A DNA stretch of 64,000 nucleotides from Desulfothermus okinawensis JCM 13304 (lineage in GTDB: Bacteria; Desulfobacterota; Desulfovibrionia; Desulfovibrionales; Desulfothermaceae): positions 1 through 64,000 of the forward strand of contig BBBM01000001.1 in assembly GCA_001311565.1 (NCBI GenBank). Reading direction: 5' to 3'. Positions 1 to 11,416 of this stretch are shown piece by piece (the stretch's first letter is position 1; every line of letters starts with the position of its first letter). The translations under genes and the position numbers were made by a program. The notes beneath the pieces were generated by a model, which saw only the letters and a program-made list of their open reading frames with translations, was not told where the DNA came from and ran no database searches.

Positions 1-549
1 ATATAACAACTTTGATCAATTTATGGATGAAAATGCATCTTATGACCTGGAGTCCAAAGAAGCAGGTGCACTTCTCGGAGACTCTATTGCCAGAACTGCT
101 CAAAATAACATAAGGTCTATCCTATCAGGAATAGTACCGGGAACAGGTGACAATGCATATCAATACCTATCTCAAATAGGCATTGAGTTTAAAGACGATG
201 GCACCATTGAAGTTAATGAAACTACATTAACAGATGCCTTAATCTCACACCCAGATGATGTCTCTGCCCTCTTTACAGGAGATAATGGAATTGCCACAAG
301 ACTGAAAAACGCCCTATCTTCTTACACAGATACCGCCTCAGGTATTATAACAAAAACCATAAGATCTATACAAGACAAAATTGATGACCTCAATGATGAG
401 TACCAACAAGCACAGGAAGACCTACAAAACTACGAAGAACAAATGGTTAAAAAAAATACTCTAACCTCGAAGAAGTGGTACTAAAATATAAATCTATCCA
501 GGAACAACTAAATTCTTATATTGATATGTGGAATAATTTAAAAGGATAA
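1..549 (+). CDS. fliD: Flagellar hook-associated protein 2 (filament cap), C-terminal part
   Basis: This is the 3' end of fliD; the start lies left of the window. FliD caps the growing flagellar filament and helps flagellin fold outside the cell. The visible part has the family's C-terminal pattern: a GDSIARTAQNNIRSIL helix, then a region on the bound and unbound segments of the cap, then a long coiled coil (DDLNDEYQQAQEDLQNYEEQ) that inserts into the hook junction. The reading frame breaks at an A run near 448-455 (8 bases, where 9 or 6 are needed). After correction it continues through YSNLEEVVLKYKSIQEQL to a stop at 547-549. The downstream flaG gene 10 bases later fits a flagellar operon order fliD-flaG. 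I am confident of the family. Confidence 0.88.
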
Positions 550-559
550 GAGGTTTGCC

Positions 560-1046
560 ATGACAGAACAAATAAAAATAGATCAAACCCCTCCAGTAGA
601 AGTAAAAGATAAGGATTTAAACATCCAGGAATACAAACAAAGGGATACAAAAAGACAAAAAACAGATGAAATTAAGATTGATTTAGATAACCTAAGCGAA
701 AGTCAGAGGATTTTAGAGAAGAAATTACAATCTTCACAAAGGGATTCTGAAGTTACACAAATATCAACAGATGAAGATCTGCTTAACAAAAGAGATAAAA
801 AGAGTCTTATCCAGAAGCTAAGTGAAGATGATTTAAAAAAAAATTAAAGATGCTACAAATGAAGTCCTTGCTCAAATAGGCATTCAACTGGACTTTGAGT
901 TGGACAAGAACCTTGGAAAAGTTATAGTAAAAGTTATTAACAAAGAAACTGGAAAAGTGATAAGACAAATTCCACCAGAAGAAATGCTTAAAATTGCAAA
1001 AAGAATGGAAGAGATGAGCGGGGTACTGATTGATAAATGGAGTTAA
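560..1046 (+). CDS. flaG: FlaG family flagellar protein (frameshifted as read)
   Basis: FlaG proteins influence filament length and usually follow or precede fliD. The N-terminal 95 residues are charged and low in complexity. After removing one A from the 9-base run near 834-843, the frame continues into the diagnostic FlaG core: VLAQIGIQLDFELDKNLGKV, then VINKETGKVIRQIPPEEMLK and a terminal LIDKWS. Total length is about 161 residues, which suits the family with an extended N terminus. The start ATG sits 10 bases after the fliD stop with a purine-rich aagagg before it, so the two are probably one transcript. Confidence 0.85.
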
Positions 1047-1256
1047 GGGATAGTTAATTGTGATTTTCTAAACTACACCCAATTTTTTTCTGACCTTTCC
1101 AGAGCCAGTCCTGGGACAGAGATTTTTTTGTTTTTTTTATTTACTTGACACGCCTAAACAAAACAAATACCGCTATCTTTCAACTCTTTAATTCAGGTTT
1201 TCATAAACCTGGATTAAGTCAATATATAATTAATTCCTATTCAAATAGTTAATAGT

Positions 1257-2450
1257 ATGAAAATTCCTTTAAGAAATATTAAAATATCCATAAAAAATTC
1301 CCCTGAGGACTTTCAGGTAGAGGAAGTTGTTGATTTTTGTACGAAAGTCTCAGGTGAATTTGGGGTGTATCTTTTAAAAAAAATGGAGAACCAACACCTG
1401 GGATGTAATTGAAGACTTAAAAAAAAGGCTGAGGAGAAAAGGAAACGAGATTTCATATGCAGGATTAAAAGACAGACACGCTATAACATCTCAACACATC
1501 ACTATATTTCATGGTCCTAAAAAGGATATTCGTGGGAAAAATTACCTTTTAAAATATCTGGGACAAATAGACAGACCTATAACAAGGGCTGACCTTAAGG
1601 GTAACAAATTTATTGTAAAAATAAAGGTCTCAAAAAAATGTTCCTGAAAAAAAAGTTTCTCCAACAAATTGAATTAATAAAAAAGTTTGGCATACCAAAT
1701 TACTACGATGACCAGAGATTCTCGTCTGTAAGTAAAAACAAAGTCTTTTTTGCTAAGGAGCTCATTTTAAAAAGATATAAAAATGCACTTTATACTATTT
1801 TAGTCCACTCAAGCCACAAAGAATCTTCAAAAACAAAAAAAATTCAGAGAGTGCCTAAAAAAAGAAATGGGGAAATTTCTCAGAATGTATCCAGCTATCA
1901 CCTTTATCCTGGGAAAGGAAGGTCATTGAAACCCTCTCATCAGGTAAACTCTCAAATTCAAATTGTAAAAGGGCATTATCCCTAATCCACAGGGAGTTCT
2001 TATTTTTTCAATGCAACGTGTATCAATCATATATCTGGAATAAGGTCTTAATAACTCTCTTACAATCCTTTGATATCCCCTTAAATAAAATAGATGGAGA
2101 TGTTTTTGACATCTATTTTTATGAATCTTTAACTCAAAAGGCTTTTAATAAGCTTCACGGACATTACATCCCTTTACCTGGCCCTAAAATTTTGTTAGAC
2201 GCTAATATTCAAGAAGCTTATAATAGTGTCTTGAGGGATGAGGGGATAAAATGCATAAACGCCTTTAGAACGAGAGTTAAAGGTGCTGTATTTAAATCCA
2301 CTATGAGACAAGCAATTGTAGTACCCCAAATATATAAATGGAAAAAAAATAACCCCTTATGTCTGGAAAATTGAATTTTTTATGGACAAAGGAGCATATG
2401 CAACTGTCTTTTTGAAACGTCTTTTTTTCATCCTTTGGGGGAGAAAATGA
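1257..2450 (+). CDS. truD: tRNA pseudouridine synthase D (frameshifted as read)
   Basis: TruD makes pseudouridine-13 in tRNA-Glu. The protein is visible only after six one-base corrections, all surplus A in runs (near 1377, 1630, 1647, 1833, 1857 and 2342). Repaired, it shows the family signature in order: EDFQVEEVV near the start, RTNTWDVIEDL, the catalytic block ISYAGLKDRHAITSQ with the catalytic Asp, GIPNYYDDQRFSS, and the C-terminal KGAYATVFLKRLFF. Length is about 396 residues, normal for archaeal/delta-type TruD. No clear Shine-Dalgarno precedes the ATG at 1257. The stop overlaps the next gene's ATG as ATGA (2447-2450), so the downstream signalling gene is translationally coupled. Confidence 0.86.
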
Positions 2451-3483
2451 AAAATAATAATTATAAGGTAGTTGTTGTTACAAGGAATAAGTCCATTATA
2501 TCTGATATATCAACTATTTTTAACAAGGAAGATAACTTTTCAATCATTTCAATAAGCAAGTCCGTGGAGTTTGCCAGTCAAAATCAAGTTGACGTCATAC
2601 TCCTTGACTGGGAATTAGAAGATGCAAACTCCATAAAGGATATCTGTCTTCATGCACCTGTGGTATACATATTTTCAAAAAAAAATTGGCAATGAAGTAA
2701 AAAGCAAAGCATTAAAAAAAATATGGATATGTTGTATATCCTTTTCATAAGGATGCTGTTTTAAATACGCTTCACCTTGCATTGCAAAAATTTAGACTAA
2801 AAAAAAGAAGTGGACCAATCCAGAAAGATAAAGAGCTTAAGGATCTTTGCAGCTGGAATTGCACATGATTTTAATAATCTACTTGGAGCAATAATTGGAT
2901 ATACAGAGCTTTTAAAATTTAAAACAAAAAAACAGTGAAGAGCTAAGTCGTTACGCAGATCTCATATTAAAGGCATCTGACACCGCCAGGATGTTAGTTG
3001 AACAACTGACAGTTTTTAGCCGCAATTGGGAGAGGTTAGAAAAACAAAGATTTCCCTTTCACATAATTTTAAAGGAGACATTGCGCTCTGAAAAATCAGA
3101 CCTATTAAGAGAGCTAAGTGTAATAGAAGACATAAACAAACAAGGGGATGAGATATATGCAGATCCCTATCAAGTTTATCTATTGTGTTTGTCCTTATTA
3201 AAGGCATTAGAAAACATTCTTAAACTTAAAAGCGAAATAAAAATCTCTCTAAAAGGCAATGGCCAAACCCCAAGGCAAGAATCTGGAAATAAAATTATTT
3301 GTATGTCAGTTGAGGTTTACAAACAAGACCTAATCCTAAAAAAACTTCCATGAAATTAAAGAAGAATTAAATTCAGTTGACGTATTTGAGTTTTTAGAAG
3401 AGTTAAATGGTAACATGGAAATTGTAGAACTAGATGACAATAAAATTGTTATAAATATTTTTATACCCACACAAGTAGAATAG
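2447..3483 (+). CDS. Receiver domain fused to a degenerate histidine kinase (frameshifted as read)
   Basis: Residues 1-110 form a CheY-like receiver (VVVVTRNKSIISDI at strand 1, phospho-acceptor Asp in VILLDWELED, YPFHKDAVL near the end). Then comes a HisKA dimerisation helix with a clean H-box, AGIAHDFNNLLGAIIGYTE. The ATPase part is poor: the N-box position reads PYQVYLLCLSLLKALENIL without the usual Asn, I see no G1/G2 glycine boxes, and the protein ends at IVINIFIPTQVE. Five surplus A corrections are needed (near 2680, 2716, 2802, 2929 and 3341). It may act as a phosphotransfer or scaffold protein rather than a full kinase; that is inference. A strong gggggag precedes the ATG. Confidence 0.7.
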
Positions 3484-3493
3484 GAGACACAAA

Positions 3494-5189
3494 ATGAAAA
3501 AAAGAAATCGAAACTCCAAAAAAACTTCATTAAGAATATAATAATTCAGGATTTAAAGGAAGGAAAGATTGAAAAGGTGGTCACAAGGTTTCCTCCAGAA
3601 CCAAATGGATACCTCCACATTGGGCATGCAAAATCCATATGTCTCAATTTTGGACTTGCCCAAGAATTTGGAGGAATATGCCACTTAAGATTTGACGATA
3701 CAAATCCAGCAAAGGAAGATGACATATATGTTGAGGCCATAAAAGAAGATGTTAGGTGGCTTGGGTTTGACTGGGGAGATCACCTCTATTTTGCATCTGA
3801 CTATTTTGAAAAATTATTTGAATTTGCAGTGGAGTTAATCAAAAAGGGAAAGGCATATGTATGCGACTTAAGTGCAGAAGAAATCAAAAAAATATAGGGG
3901 CACATTAACAGAACCTGGAATAGATAGCCCATACAGGAATAGATCCATAGAGGAAAATCTGGACCTTTTTTTATAGAATGAAAAAGGGTGAATTTGAAGA
4001 AGGGTCAAGGGTCCTCAGGGCCAAAATTGACATGAAATCCCCAAATATCAATATGCGTGACCCTGTTATATACAGAATCATAAAAAAATCCTCTTCACCA
4101 CAGAACCAGGGACAAATGGTGCATATATCCAACTTATGACTTTGCCCATTGTCTTAGTGACGCAATAGAAGAAATTACCCATTCCCTTTGTTCCCAGGAA
4201 TTTGAAGACCACAGACCCTTATATGATTGGTTTGTGAATGAGTTAATAGACAACGAGCCAAAACCAAAACAAATAGAGTTTGCAAGGCTGAATCTATCCT
4301 ATACAGTCCTTAGCAAAAGAAAGCTTATCCAATTGGTTGAAGACGGATTTGTCAGTGGATGGGATGATCCCAGGATGCCAACAATTGCAGGTCTTAGGAG
4401 ACGTGGGTATACACCAAGATCCATCAGGAGATTTTGTGAATTAATTGGAGTTGGCAAAAGTGAGTCAATGGTGGACATGGGTCTGTTGGAATATGCAGTA
4501 AGGGAAGATCTAAATAAAATAGCACCAAGACGGATGGGCGTATTGGACCCAATTAAGGTTGTAATAGTAAATTATCCCGAGGATAGGGAAGAATACCTAG
4601 ATGCAATAAACAACCCAGAAGATCTATCCCAGGGCACAAGAAAGGTCCCATTTTCTCGAGAGCTATTTATTGAGCGAGAAGACTTTATGGAAGATCCCCC
4701 TAAAAAATTTTATAGACTTGCCCCTGGAAGGGAAGTTAGACTGAGATACGCCTATTTTATCAAGTGTGTTCATGTAAAAAAAAGATGAGTCTGGAAATAT
4801 AGTTGAAATTCACTGTACATATGACCCAGACACCAGGGGAGGAGATGCAAAAGATGGTAGAAAGGTAAAGGCCACTCTACATTGGGTATCAGCAAAACAC
4901 GCAATTTCTGCTGAGATAAGGATGTTTGATCGCCTATTTGTAAAACCAGATCCAACCGAAAATGAGAAAAAGGGAATTGATTTTAAAGAATATATAAATC
5001 CAGACTCCCTTAAGGTATTAAAAGATTGCAAATTAGAGCCAGATCTAAAAAAATGTAAACCCCGGTGATAGATTTCAATTTGAGAGAAAGGGATATTTTT
5101 GTGTAGATTTAGACTCAACCAAGGATAACCTGGTTTTTAATTTAATTGTCCCACTCAGGGATAAATGGGCTAAGCTTTCAAAAAAATAA
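3494..5189 (+). CDS. glnS: Glutamine--tRNA ligase (frameshifted as read)
   Basis: Charges tRNA-Gln with glutamine; single copy and essential where present. Class I signatures are clear: [16 protein letters not shown] (HIGH) near residue 35, [19 protein letters not shown], and a KMSKS-type loop VLSKRKL. The C-terminal anticodon-binding beta barrels follow ([24 protein letters not shown]). About 560 residues after repair, the usual length. Frame breaks fall in runs near 3499, 3523, 3888, 3967 (T run), 4083, 4778 and 5048, each needing one base less. A ggag lies 7 bases before the ATG. An essential aminoacyl-tRNA synthetase broken seven times at homopolymers is the best single argument that the indels are not real inactivations. 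Confidence 0.93.
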
Positions 5190-5242
5190 ATAAATATAGC
5201 CCACCCTGTTAAATAAACTCATAAGATACCAAAGGATTCGCC

Positions 5243-5270
5243 ATCCCAAGCAGGTGGGATATGTTTTTCT
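5243..5270 (+). terminator. Rho-independent terminator after glnS
   Basis: ATCCCA (5243-5248) and TGGGAT (5255-5260) form a perfect 6-bp stem with a 6-base loop, followed by atgttttttc-like T-rich sequence. It separates glnS from the amino-acid transporter operon. Confidence 0.6.
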
Positions 5271-5351
5271 TGATGAGAGTTTAATTATTTGTTAGATAAA
5301 GCGCTCTCACACATTTTAAAAACCCAATAAAAAAAACGGAGGGGCTCGGTC

Positions 5352-6102
5352 ATGAAAAAAAATTTTGACTTTTGCTGTAGGCATGCTTTTCCTTTTCTCA
5401 GGTTATAGCTTTGCAGGAAAAAAAAACTTATATCAATGGAATTGATGCCAATTTCCCGCCATTTTCCTATGTGGATAAAAATGGACATCCCACTGGCTTT
5501 GATGTAGAAGCAATAAACTGGATTGCAAAAAAAATGGGATTTAAGGTGGTCCACAAACCCATGGACTGGGATGGAATTATCCCCAATTTGATTGCAAAAA
5601 AAATAGATATGATTGCAGCAGGTATGAGTATCACCCCTGAAAGGCAGAAAGTAGTTAACTTTACAATTCCATACTGGGAAATCAAACAGGTATTGGTTGT
5701 GAAAAAGGACTCCAAGTTAACAGTTGATGATATTTTAAAAGGGGAAAAAATCTTAGGCGTTCAAAGGGGAACTTCTGAAGCAGAATGGCTGGAGAAAAAC
5801 AAAGAAAAAAAATGGCTGGAATTTTACTTTGAGATATTATGATTCTGCTCCCCTGGCAGTAGTAGACTGGTAAATGGAAGGATCGATGCCGCTGCCATGG
5901 ACGATGCACCTGCCTATGATGCAGCTAGAAAAAAAACCTGTAAAAGTACTTGGTACATTTGGAATGCCCCCTGAAAGATTTGGATATGCAGTTAGAAAAC
6001 AGGACAAAGAACTTTTAAAAACTTTAAATACTGGCCTTAAAATGTTGATGAAAGATCCATATTGGCAAGAACTAATTAAAAAAATACAAACCAGGCCAAT
6101 AA
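5352..6102 (+). CDS. Amino-acid ABC transporter substrate-binding protein, family 3 (frameshifted as read)
   Basis: Periplasmic receptor for a polar amino acid. Repaired, it begins with a signal peptide (MKKILTFAVGMLFLFSGYSFA), then the family 3 opening YINGIDANFPPFSYVDKNG, the GFDVEAINWIAKKMG helix, and the ligand-pocket segment MIAAGMSITPERQKVVNF. It ends PYWQELIKKYKPGQ at 6102. Corrections: surplus A near 5356, 5412, 5809, 5930 and 6080, and one missing T near 5870. Two 8-base A runs inside (near 5525 and 5594) are correctly in frame. The ggagg before the start is strong. It heads a binding protein-permease-ATPase-permease operon; the specific amino acid cannot be told. Confidence 0.86.
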
Positions 6103-6131
6103 GAAATAAAGATCAGGGGCACAATAATGGG

Positions 6132-6828
6132 ATGCCCCCTGCTTTGCACAAAAGAAAAATGCTGCACTCTATAGAGGTAATCATATCAAGTCTTCCATAT
6201 GTGCTTGGGGGAGCTGCTGTTACAGTGGGTATTGTGGTTGGGGCCATGACCATTGGCTTCTTTATTGGACTTCCTCTTAGCCTTGCCCAGGTATACGGGA
6301 ATAAACCTTTAAAATTTTTAGCAGATACTTATGTATGGTTTTTTTAGGGGAGTTCCTGTTTTAGTACTATTGTTCTTATTTTATTTTGGTCTATTCACAC
6401 TAATAAATCTCAATATCTCGGCATTTTGGTCAGCAGTCCTTGTCCTTGGATTTAGAGGTGGAGCCTATCAGTCCCAGATCTTCAGGGGAAGCATACAGTC
6501 CATTCCAGATGGACAACTAAAAGCAGCAAAGGCCCTGGGAATGACACAGTTTCAGGGTATAGTTTACATAATTCTCCCCCAGGTAATCAGGATCTCTTTA
6601 CCTGGATGGTCCAATGAATATTCTATTGTATTAAAGGATTCAGCAATTGCATTTGTCTTAGGGACTTCAGAGATAATGTCCAGGACACATTTTGTGGCCT
6701 CTAGAACCTATGAGCAACTGGCAATGTATATTTGTGCAGGGGTAATATATTTTATCCTCACATGGGCTGGAGTCTGCCTTTTAAAACAACTTGAAAACAA
6801 ACTAAAAATCCCAGGATATACTGTATAA
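6132..6828 (+). CDS. Amino-acid ABC transporter permease (HisM/GlnP type)
   Basis: Inner-membrane permease with several hydrophobic helices. It has the EAA loop typical of the polar amino-acid class: QLKAAKALGMTQFQGIVYII, with LPQVIRISLPGWSNE right after. FRGVPVLVLLFLFYFG is the usual early motif. One surplus T near 6340-6346 breaks it in the middle. As read, the upstream binding protein also runs into this gene because of a surplus A at 6078-6084. The ATG at 6132 has ggggcac upstream; 6159 is an alternative start. It ends 2 bases before the ATPase gene. Confidence 0.85.
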
Positions 6829-6830
6829 TA

Positions 6831-7573
6831 ATGGATAAAGTAAATAATAGTACCTTGTTAAAAATAGAGAATTTGAGCAAGAGCCTGGGTGGCAAAGAAA
6901 TAATAAAAGATGTCTCTCTCTCCCTGGGAAAAGGGGACTTAAAGGTCCTAATCGGCCCATCAGGTGGTGGTAAATCCACTCTGCTCCAATGTATCAATCT
7001 ACTACACATCCCTGATAAGGGAAAAATAATTTTAAATGGAAAAGAGGTTTCATTTAAAAAAAAGAAAGAGATACTCAATTTAAGACAACAAATTGGAATG
7101 ATTTTTCAAGACTTTAACCTCTTTGATCACTTAACTGCAATAGACAACGTGGCAATTGCCCTTAGAAAGGTCAAAAAGTTGCCTAAACACCAGGCTTATG
7201 AAAGGGCACAACTTGAGTTGGAAAGGGTAGGACTTGGGGACAAACTCCATTTTTACCCTGCAGAATTATCTGGAGGTCAGAAACAAAGGGTCTCCATTGC
7301 TAGGGCCCTTGCAATGGATCCAGTTGTGTTACTCTTAGATGAACCACATCAGCCCTTGATCCAGAATTAATTATGGAAGTATTGGCAGTGATTAAGAATT
7401 TAAGTAAATCAGGAATGACAATGCTAATGGCTACCCATCAAATGAGCTTTGTAAAGAGCCTTGCAAAGGAGATACTATTTATGGAGCAAGGCAGAATTAT
7501 AGAACATGATACACCTGAAAATCTTCTAAATAAAAAGACTCGTACCTTAGATTTTTGCTCAAAACTTGCCTAA
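6831..7573 (+). CDS. Amino-acid ABC transporter ATP-binding protein (frameshifted as read)
   Basis: Cytoplasmic ATPase of the importer. All nucleotide-binding motifs are visible in order: Walker A GPSGGGKST, Q-loop IGMIFQDFNLF, signature LSGGQKQR, Walker B VVLLLDEP and H-loop MATHQM. The frame breaks just after Walker B near 7343, where one A is missing; the restored text is DEPTSALDPELIMEVL. Length is about 247 residues, normal for GlnQ-like proteins. It is tightly packed between the two permease genes. Confidence 0.9.
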
Positions 7574-7593
7574 AATGAGGAGAGTTTGTTAAG

Positions 7594-8262
7594 TTGTTTG
7601 ACACGTCATTTTATGTAAATGAGGTAATACCGGCTTTAAATAAAGGGCTTTTGGTATCTCTATCTTTAATATTTCCCTCAGCTATTTGTGGACTACTAAT
7701 TGGAATTATTGTTGGCACATTGAGGGCTTATGGAAAAGGTGTTTTTGCTAAAATAGCATCATCTTATGCCACCATCTTTAGAGGCACACCCTTGGTGGTA
7801 CAGCTATTTATTTTATACTTTGGACTACCAAATTTAGGTATATATCTCTCACCTTATATGGCAGCGGTAATGGGATTTACACTGTGTAGTGGGGCCTATC
7901 ACTCTGAATACATACGGGGGGCCCTTCTATCCATAAAAAGAGGTCAAATAATGGCTGCTCAAGCACTTGGATTTTCGTCAATATCCAGTCTCATGAACAT
8001 TATTCTCCCCCAGGCCATGAGGCGTGCACTTCCAGGATGTGGAAATGAAATTATTTATTTGATAAAATATTCTTCCCTTGCCTATATAATTACATGTATT
8101 GAATTAACTGGCCAGGGAAAAATTATAGCTACCAAGACGTTTAGATTTACAGAAGTATTTTTGGCTGTGGGTCTTTACTATCTAATTATGGTCACCATTG
8201 CTGGGTGGTTTTTGAAATGGATTGAGAAAAAATTATATGTACCTGGTTTTGGAAACAAATAG
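7594..8262 (+). CDS. Amino-acid ABC transporter permease, second subunit
   Basis: Intact 222-residue membrane protein of the HisM/GlnP family. It has FRGTPLVVQLFILYFGLP, then the EAA loop QIMAAQALGFSSISSLMNII followed by LPQAMRRALPGCGNE. The likely start is a TTG at 7594 with gaggag 11 bases upstream; I see no better ATG in frame. Two different permeases in one operon imply a heterodimeric membrane channel. psd follows after only 9 bases. Confidence 0.86.
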   Translation: MFDTSFYVNEVIPALNKGLLVSLSLIFPSAICGLLIGIIVGTLRAYGKGVFAKIASSYATIFRGTPLVVQLFILYFGLPNLGIYLSPYMAAVMGFTLCSGAYHSEYIRGALLSIKRGQIMAAQALGFSSISSLMNIILPQAMRRALPGCGNEIIYLIKYSSLAYIITCIELTGQGKIIATKTFRFTEVFLAVGLYYLIMVTIAGWFLKWIEKKLYVPGFGNK

Positions 8263-8271
8263 GATATTGTT

Positions 8272-8937
8272 ATGAAAAATATTTTAACTGGTCTTTCTTT
8301 TGGTATTGTAAAAGAAGGTATCCCTTTTATATTCTTTTTTTGTTTTTTTGCAGTTTAATCTTTGCACTGATAAATTTTCGAATTCTGGCTCTATTATTTT
8401 TAATATTGACTTTTTTTTTGTTATGAATTTTTTTTCCGTGATCCTGAGAGATATCCACCAGATGGTAAAAATATAGTGATCAGCCGGCTGATGGAAAAGT
8501 TGTAGATATAAAAAAAGGTTCCTGATCCAATAAATGGATTAGAAAAAAACCAGGATCTCTATTTTTATGAATGTATTTAATGTACATGTAAATAGATCCC
8601 CAGTATCAGGAGAGGTAAAAAAAATAAAATACATTCCAGGCAGATTTTTCAATGCATCATTGGATAAATCATCTGAAAAAAAATGAAAGAAACTTAATTG
8701 TAATTTCATCAGGCAACCAGGAATTTACCGTTGTGCAAATTGCAGGTCTTATTGCAAGACGCATCGTATGCTGGATAAAAGAAGGAGAAAGAGTTACAAT
8801 TGGACAGAGGATTGGGATGATAAAATTTGGTTCTCGGGTTGACCTTTACCTTGCTCCAGGATATGAAATTATAGTATCCAGGGGAGAAAAAGTCATTGCT
8901 GGACAAACTATTTTAGCAAAAAAAAGAAGGAAATTAA
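8272..8937 (+). CDS. psd: Phosphatidylserine decarboxylase, short (archaeal-type) form (frameshifted as read)
   Basis: Converts phosphatidylserine to phosphatidylethanolamine at the inner membrane. This is the short, pyruvoyl-type form of about 215 residues. The repaired N terminus has hydrophobic segments, then [23 protein letters not shown], and [20 protein letters not shown]. The self-cleavage site lies in [14 protein letters not shown], where the Ser of FGSR becomes the pyruvoyl group. About ten corrections are needed: runs near 8334, 8342, 8412, 8505, 8543 and 8677, a missing C near 8482, and the run near 8918 that creates the true stop. It runs directly into pssA, the enzyme that makes its substrate. 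Confidence 0.85.
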
Positions 8938-8939
8938 TC

Positions 8940-9718
8940 ATGACAAAGAATAAACGCATACCAATAGGCTATTACGTCATTCCAAATCTACTTACCACAG
9001 CCAGTATGTTTACAGGTTTTCTTGGTATTCTATGGGCTATTTCAGACAAATTCTATCACGCTGCAGTGGCCATACTTATTAGTTGTGTATTTGATGGCTT
9101 GATGGTAAAGTGGCGAGACTCACAAAGGCAAGTTCTGATTTTGGAATTCAGATGGATTCACTGGCAGATCTAATTGCTTTTGGAGCAACTCCAGCTATAA
9201 CCATCTACCTCTGGAAATTGCACTATTTTGGAAGACTGGGAGTTGCTATGTCCTTTCTTTTTCTGGCATGTGGGGCGCTTAGGTTAGCAAGGTTTAACCT
9301 AATGGCCATGAGAAAGGATGTATATGATCCAAAATTTTTTATGGGACTCCCTATTCCTGCTGCTGCATGCTTTTTGGCAACATTTATATTGTTTTCAAAA
9401 TGGGCAGCCTTTGATGACCTTTTCTCAGAAAAGGTCATAGCTGGATTCTCACTGGCCTCCACATTTTCCCTTGCACTACTAATGGTCAGCAATGTAAAGT
9501 ACTACTCGTTTAAGGACATGAGTCTATTCAAGGCAAGGCCATTTACCTCATCGGTCCTAGTTGTACTACTGTTTGTTTTAGTTGGGTCAGAGCCTTACTT
9601 AATTACCTTTTTATTTTTCCTATTCTATACTCTATATGGACCAATTTATACATATTTATATCTTCCACTAAGCAAAGGTCGTCCACTGCTTAGAGGACTT
9701 GCAAAGCGCAAGTCCTAA
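8940..9718 (+). CDS. pssA: CDP-diacylglycerol--serine O-phosphatidyltransferase (frameshifted as read)
   Basis: Makes phosphatidylserine from CDP-diacylglycerol and serine. It is a polytopic membrane protein with the CDP-alcohol phosphatidyltransferase motif DGLDGKVAR, followed by SDFGIQMDSLADLIAFG, which supplies the conserved Asp pairs. The motif is only complete after restoring one missing G near 9102. Length is about 259 residues. The psd-pssA pair followed by leuA is a gene order I know from Desulfovibrio-type genomes. Confidence 0.9.
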
Positions 9719-9881
9719 TGTAAGATAGAAAAAGTCCAATATTGTTTTTTTGTTGATAAAGGCCTGAAGCTGTAAAAAGTTGATTTAGAACCATCAAAAT
9801 AGCAATGGATCTAGTTAAAAACTCTTTTCTTAATTTAAATCAGAAGATTATCTGCTTATCCAATTAAAGGGGGTAAAATAC

Positions 9882-11416
9882 ATGGCTGAAAAAATATATA
9901 TTTTTGACACAACACTCAGGGATGGTGAGCAGTCTCCAGGGGCAACCATGAATACAGAGGAAAAAAAAGAGATTGGCAAGACAACTTGATACTCTTGGAG
10001 TTGACGTAATTGAAGCTGGATTTCCAGCAGCTAGCCAGGGAGATTTTGAAGCAGTAAGAGAAATTTGTAAGGTTGTTGAAAATGCCCAGGTAGCAGCCCT
10101 TTGCAGGGCGTCAGATGCAGATATTGATAGGGGGTGGGAGCCATAAAAGGTGCTCGTTATCCCAGAATTCACACATTTTTAGCCACATCAGATATACATA
10201 TGCAACACAAACTGGGGATGAGTAGAGAAGAAGTGATTACAACTGTAAAAAAAGGCGGTGTCCAGGGCAAGGGGATATACCCATAATGTTGAATTTTCCG
10301 CAGAAGATGCCTCTCGCTCAGATTGGGATTTTCTAGTAAAAGTGGTTGAAACAGCCATTGATGCTGGAGCCACTACAATAAATATTCCAGATACAGTGGG
10401 ATACGCCCAACCAGAGGAATTTGGAGACTTAATTAGATATCTTAAGAAAAACGTACAAAATATTGATAAGGCCATTTTGAGTGTACATTGTCACAATGAT
10501 TTAGGTCTGGCAACTGCTAATACCCTGGCTGCTGTAAAGGCTGGGGCAAGGCAAGTGGAAGTGACTTTATGCGGCATTGGGGAGAGGGCAGGAAATGCTG
10601 CCTTAGAAGAAGTGGTAATGGCCATTCATGTTAGAAATTCCTACTATGGTTTTGAGACCAATATAAAAAAAGGAACTCCTCTATCCAGCCTGCAGACTAC
10701 TCTCCATGATAATTGGTATGCCAATACCAGCATATAAGGCCGTAATTGGAGGAAATGCCTTTGCCCACGAGGCAGGAATTCACCAGCATGGCATACTCCA
10801 AAATAGATTGACCTATGAGATAATGACTCCAGAGTCCATAGGCAGACCACCATCAGAGTTAGTTCTGGGTAAACATTCAGGACGCCATGCCTGTAAACAG
10901 CAGTTGGAAAACCTTGGTTACAGACTGACTCCAGAGCAACTGGATCAGGTATTCAAAGCAGTTAAAAATTTAGCAGACAAGAAAAAACAGATCTTTTTAG
11001 AGGACTTGGAAGCCCTTGTATTGGAGGAGGTCTTCAGGATTCCAGATAAATACAAACTAAAATATCTATGCTCCATATCAGGGAACATGGCTATACCAAC
11101 AGCTACCCTAAAGATGGAAGTAGATGGCACTGATGAGCAAATTTCAGAATTTGGAGTTGGGCCTGTTGATGCAGTATTTAATGCCATTAGCAAGTTAATT
11201 GGAAGACACCCCAAATTGCTGAAATTTTCCATAAATGCAATCACAGGGGGAACAGACGCCCAGGGTGAAGTAACAGTAAAATTGGAAGAGGGAAACAAGA
11301 CAGCCATTGGGAGGGGCTCTGATCCAGATATTATTGTGGCAAGTGCAAAGGCATATATTAACGCATTAAATCGTCTCGCCCGGAAACAGGAGGAAAAGGT
11401 ATGGGCAAGGGTTTAG
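9882..11416 (+). CDS. leuA: 2-isopropylmalate synthase (frameshifted as read)
   Basis: First committed enzyme of leucine synthesis (acetyl-CoA plus 2-oxoisovalerate). Motifs: [17 protein letters not shown] at the start, [40 protein letters not shown] (metal-binding HCHND), and [13 protein letters not shown]. The C-terminal regulatory LeuA dimer domain is present, so leucine feedback is likely. Corrections: surplus A near 9960, 10246 and 10666, and a G run near 10131 that is one short. aaaggggg lies just before the ATG. It overlaps leuC by 16 bases. Confidence 0.93.

Noticed and set aside
1047-1256. Promoter with TTGACA at about 1145 before truD.
   Set aside because: No convincing -10 at the right distance; the match may be chance in A/T-rich DNA.
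5190-5351. Larger inverted repeat CCCACCCTG and CAGGTGGG after glnS as a riboswitch for the amino-acid transporter.
   Set aside because: Arms are about 45 bases apart and imperfect; a simple terminator inside explains the region better.
9805-9867. A 20-codon ORF ending just before the leuA ribosome site, with four leucine codons (possible leucine attenuator leader).
   Set aside because: No ribosome site before its ATG, leucines not clustered, and no terminator or competing hairpins between it and leuA.
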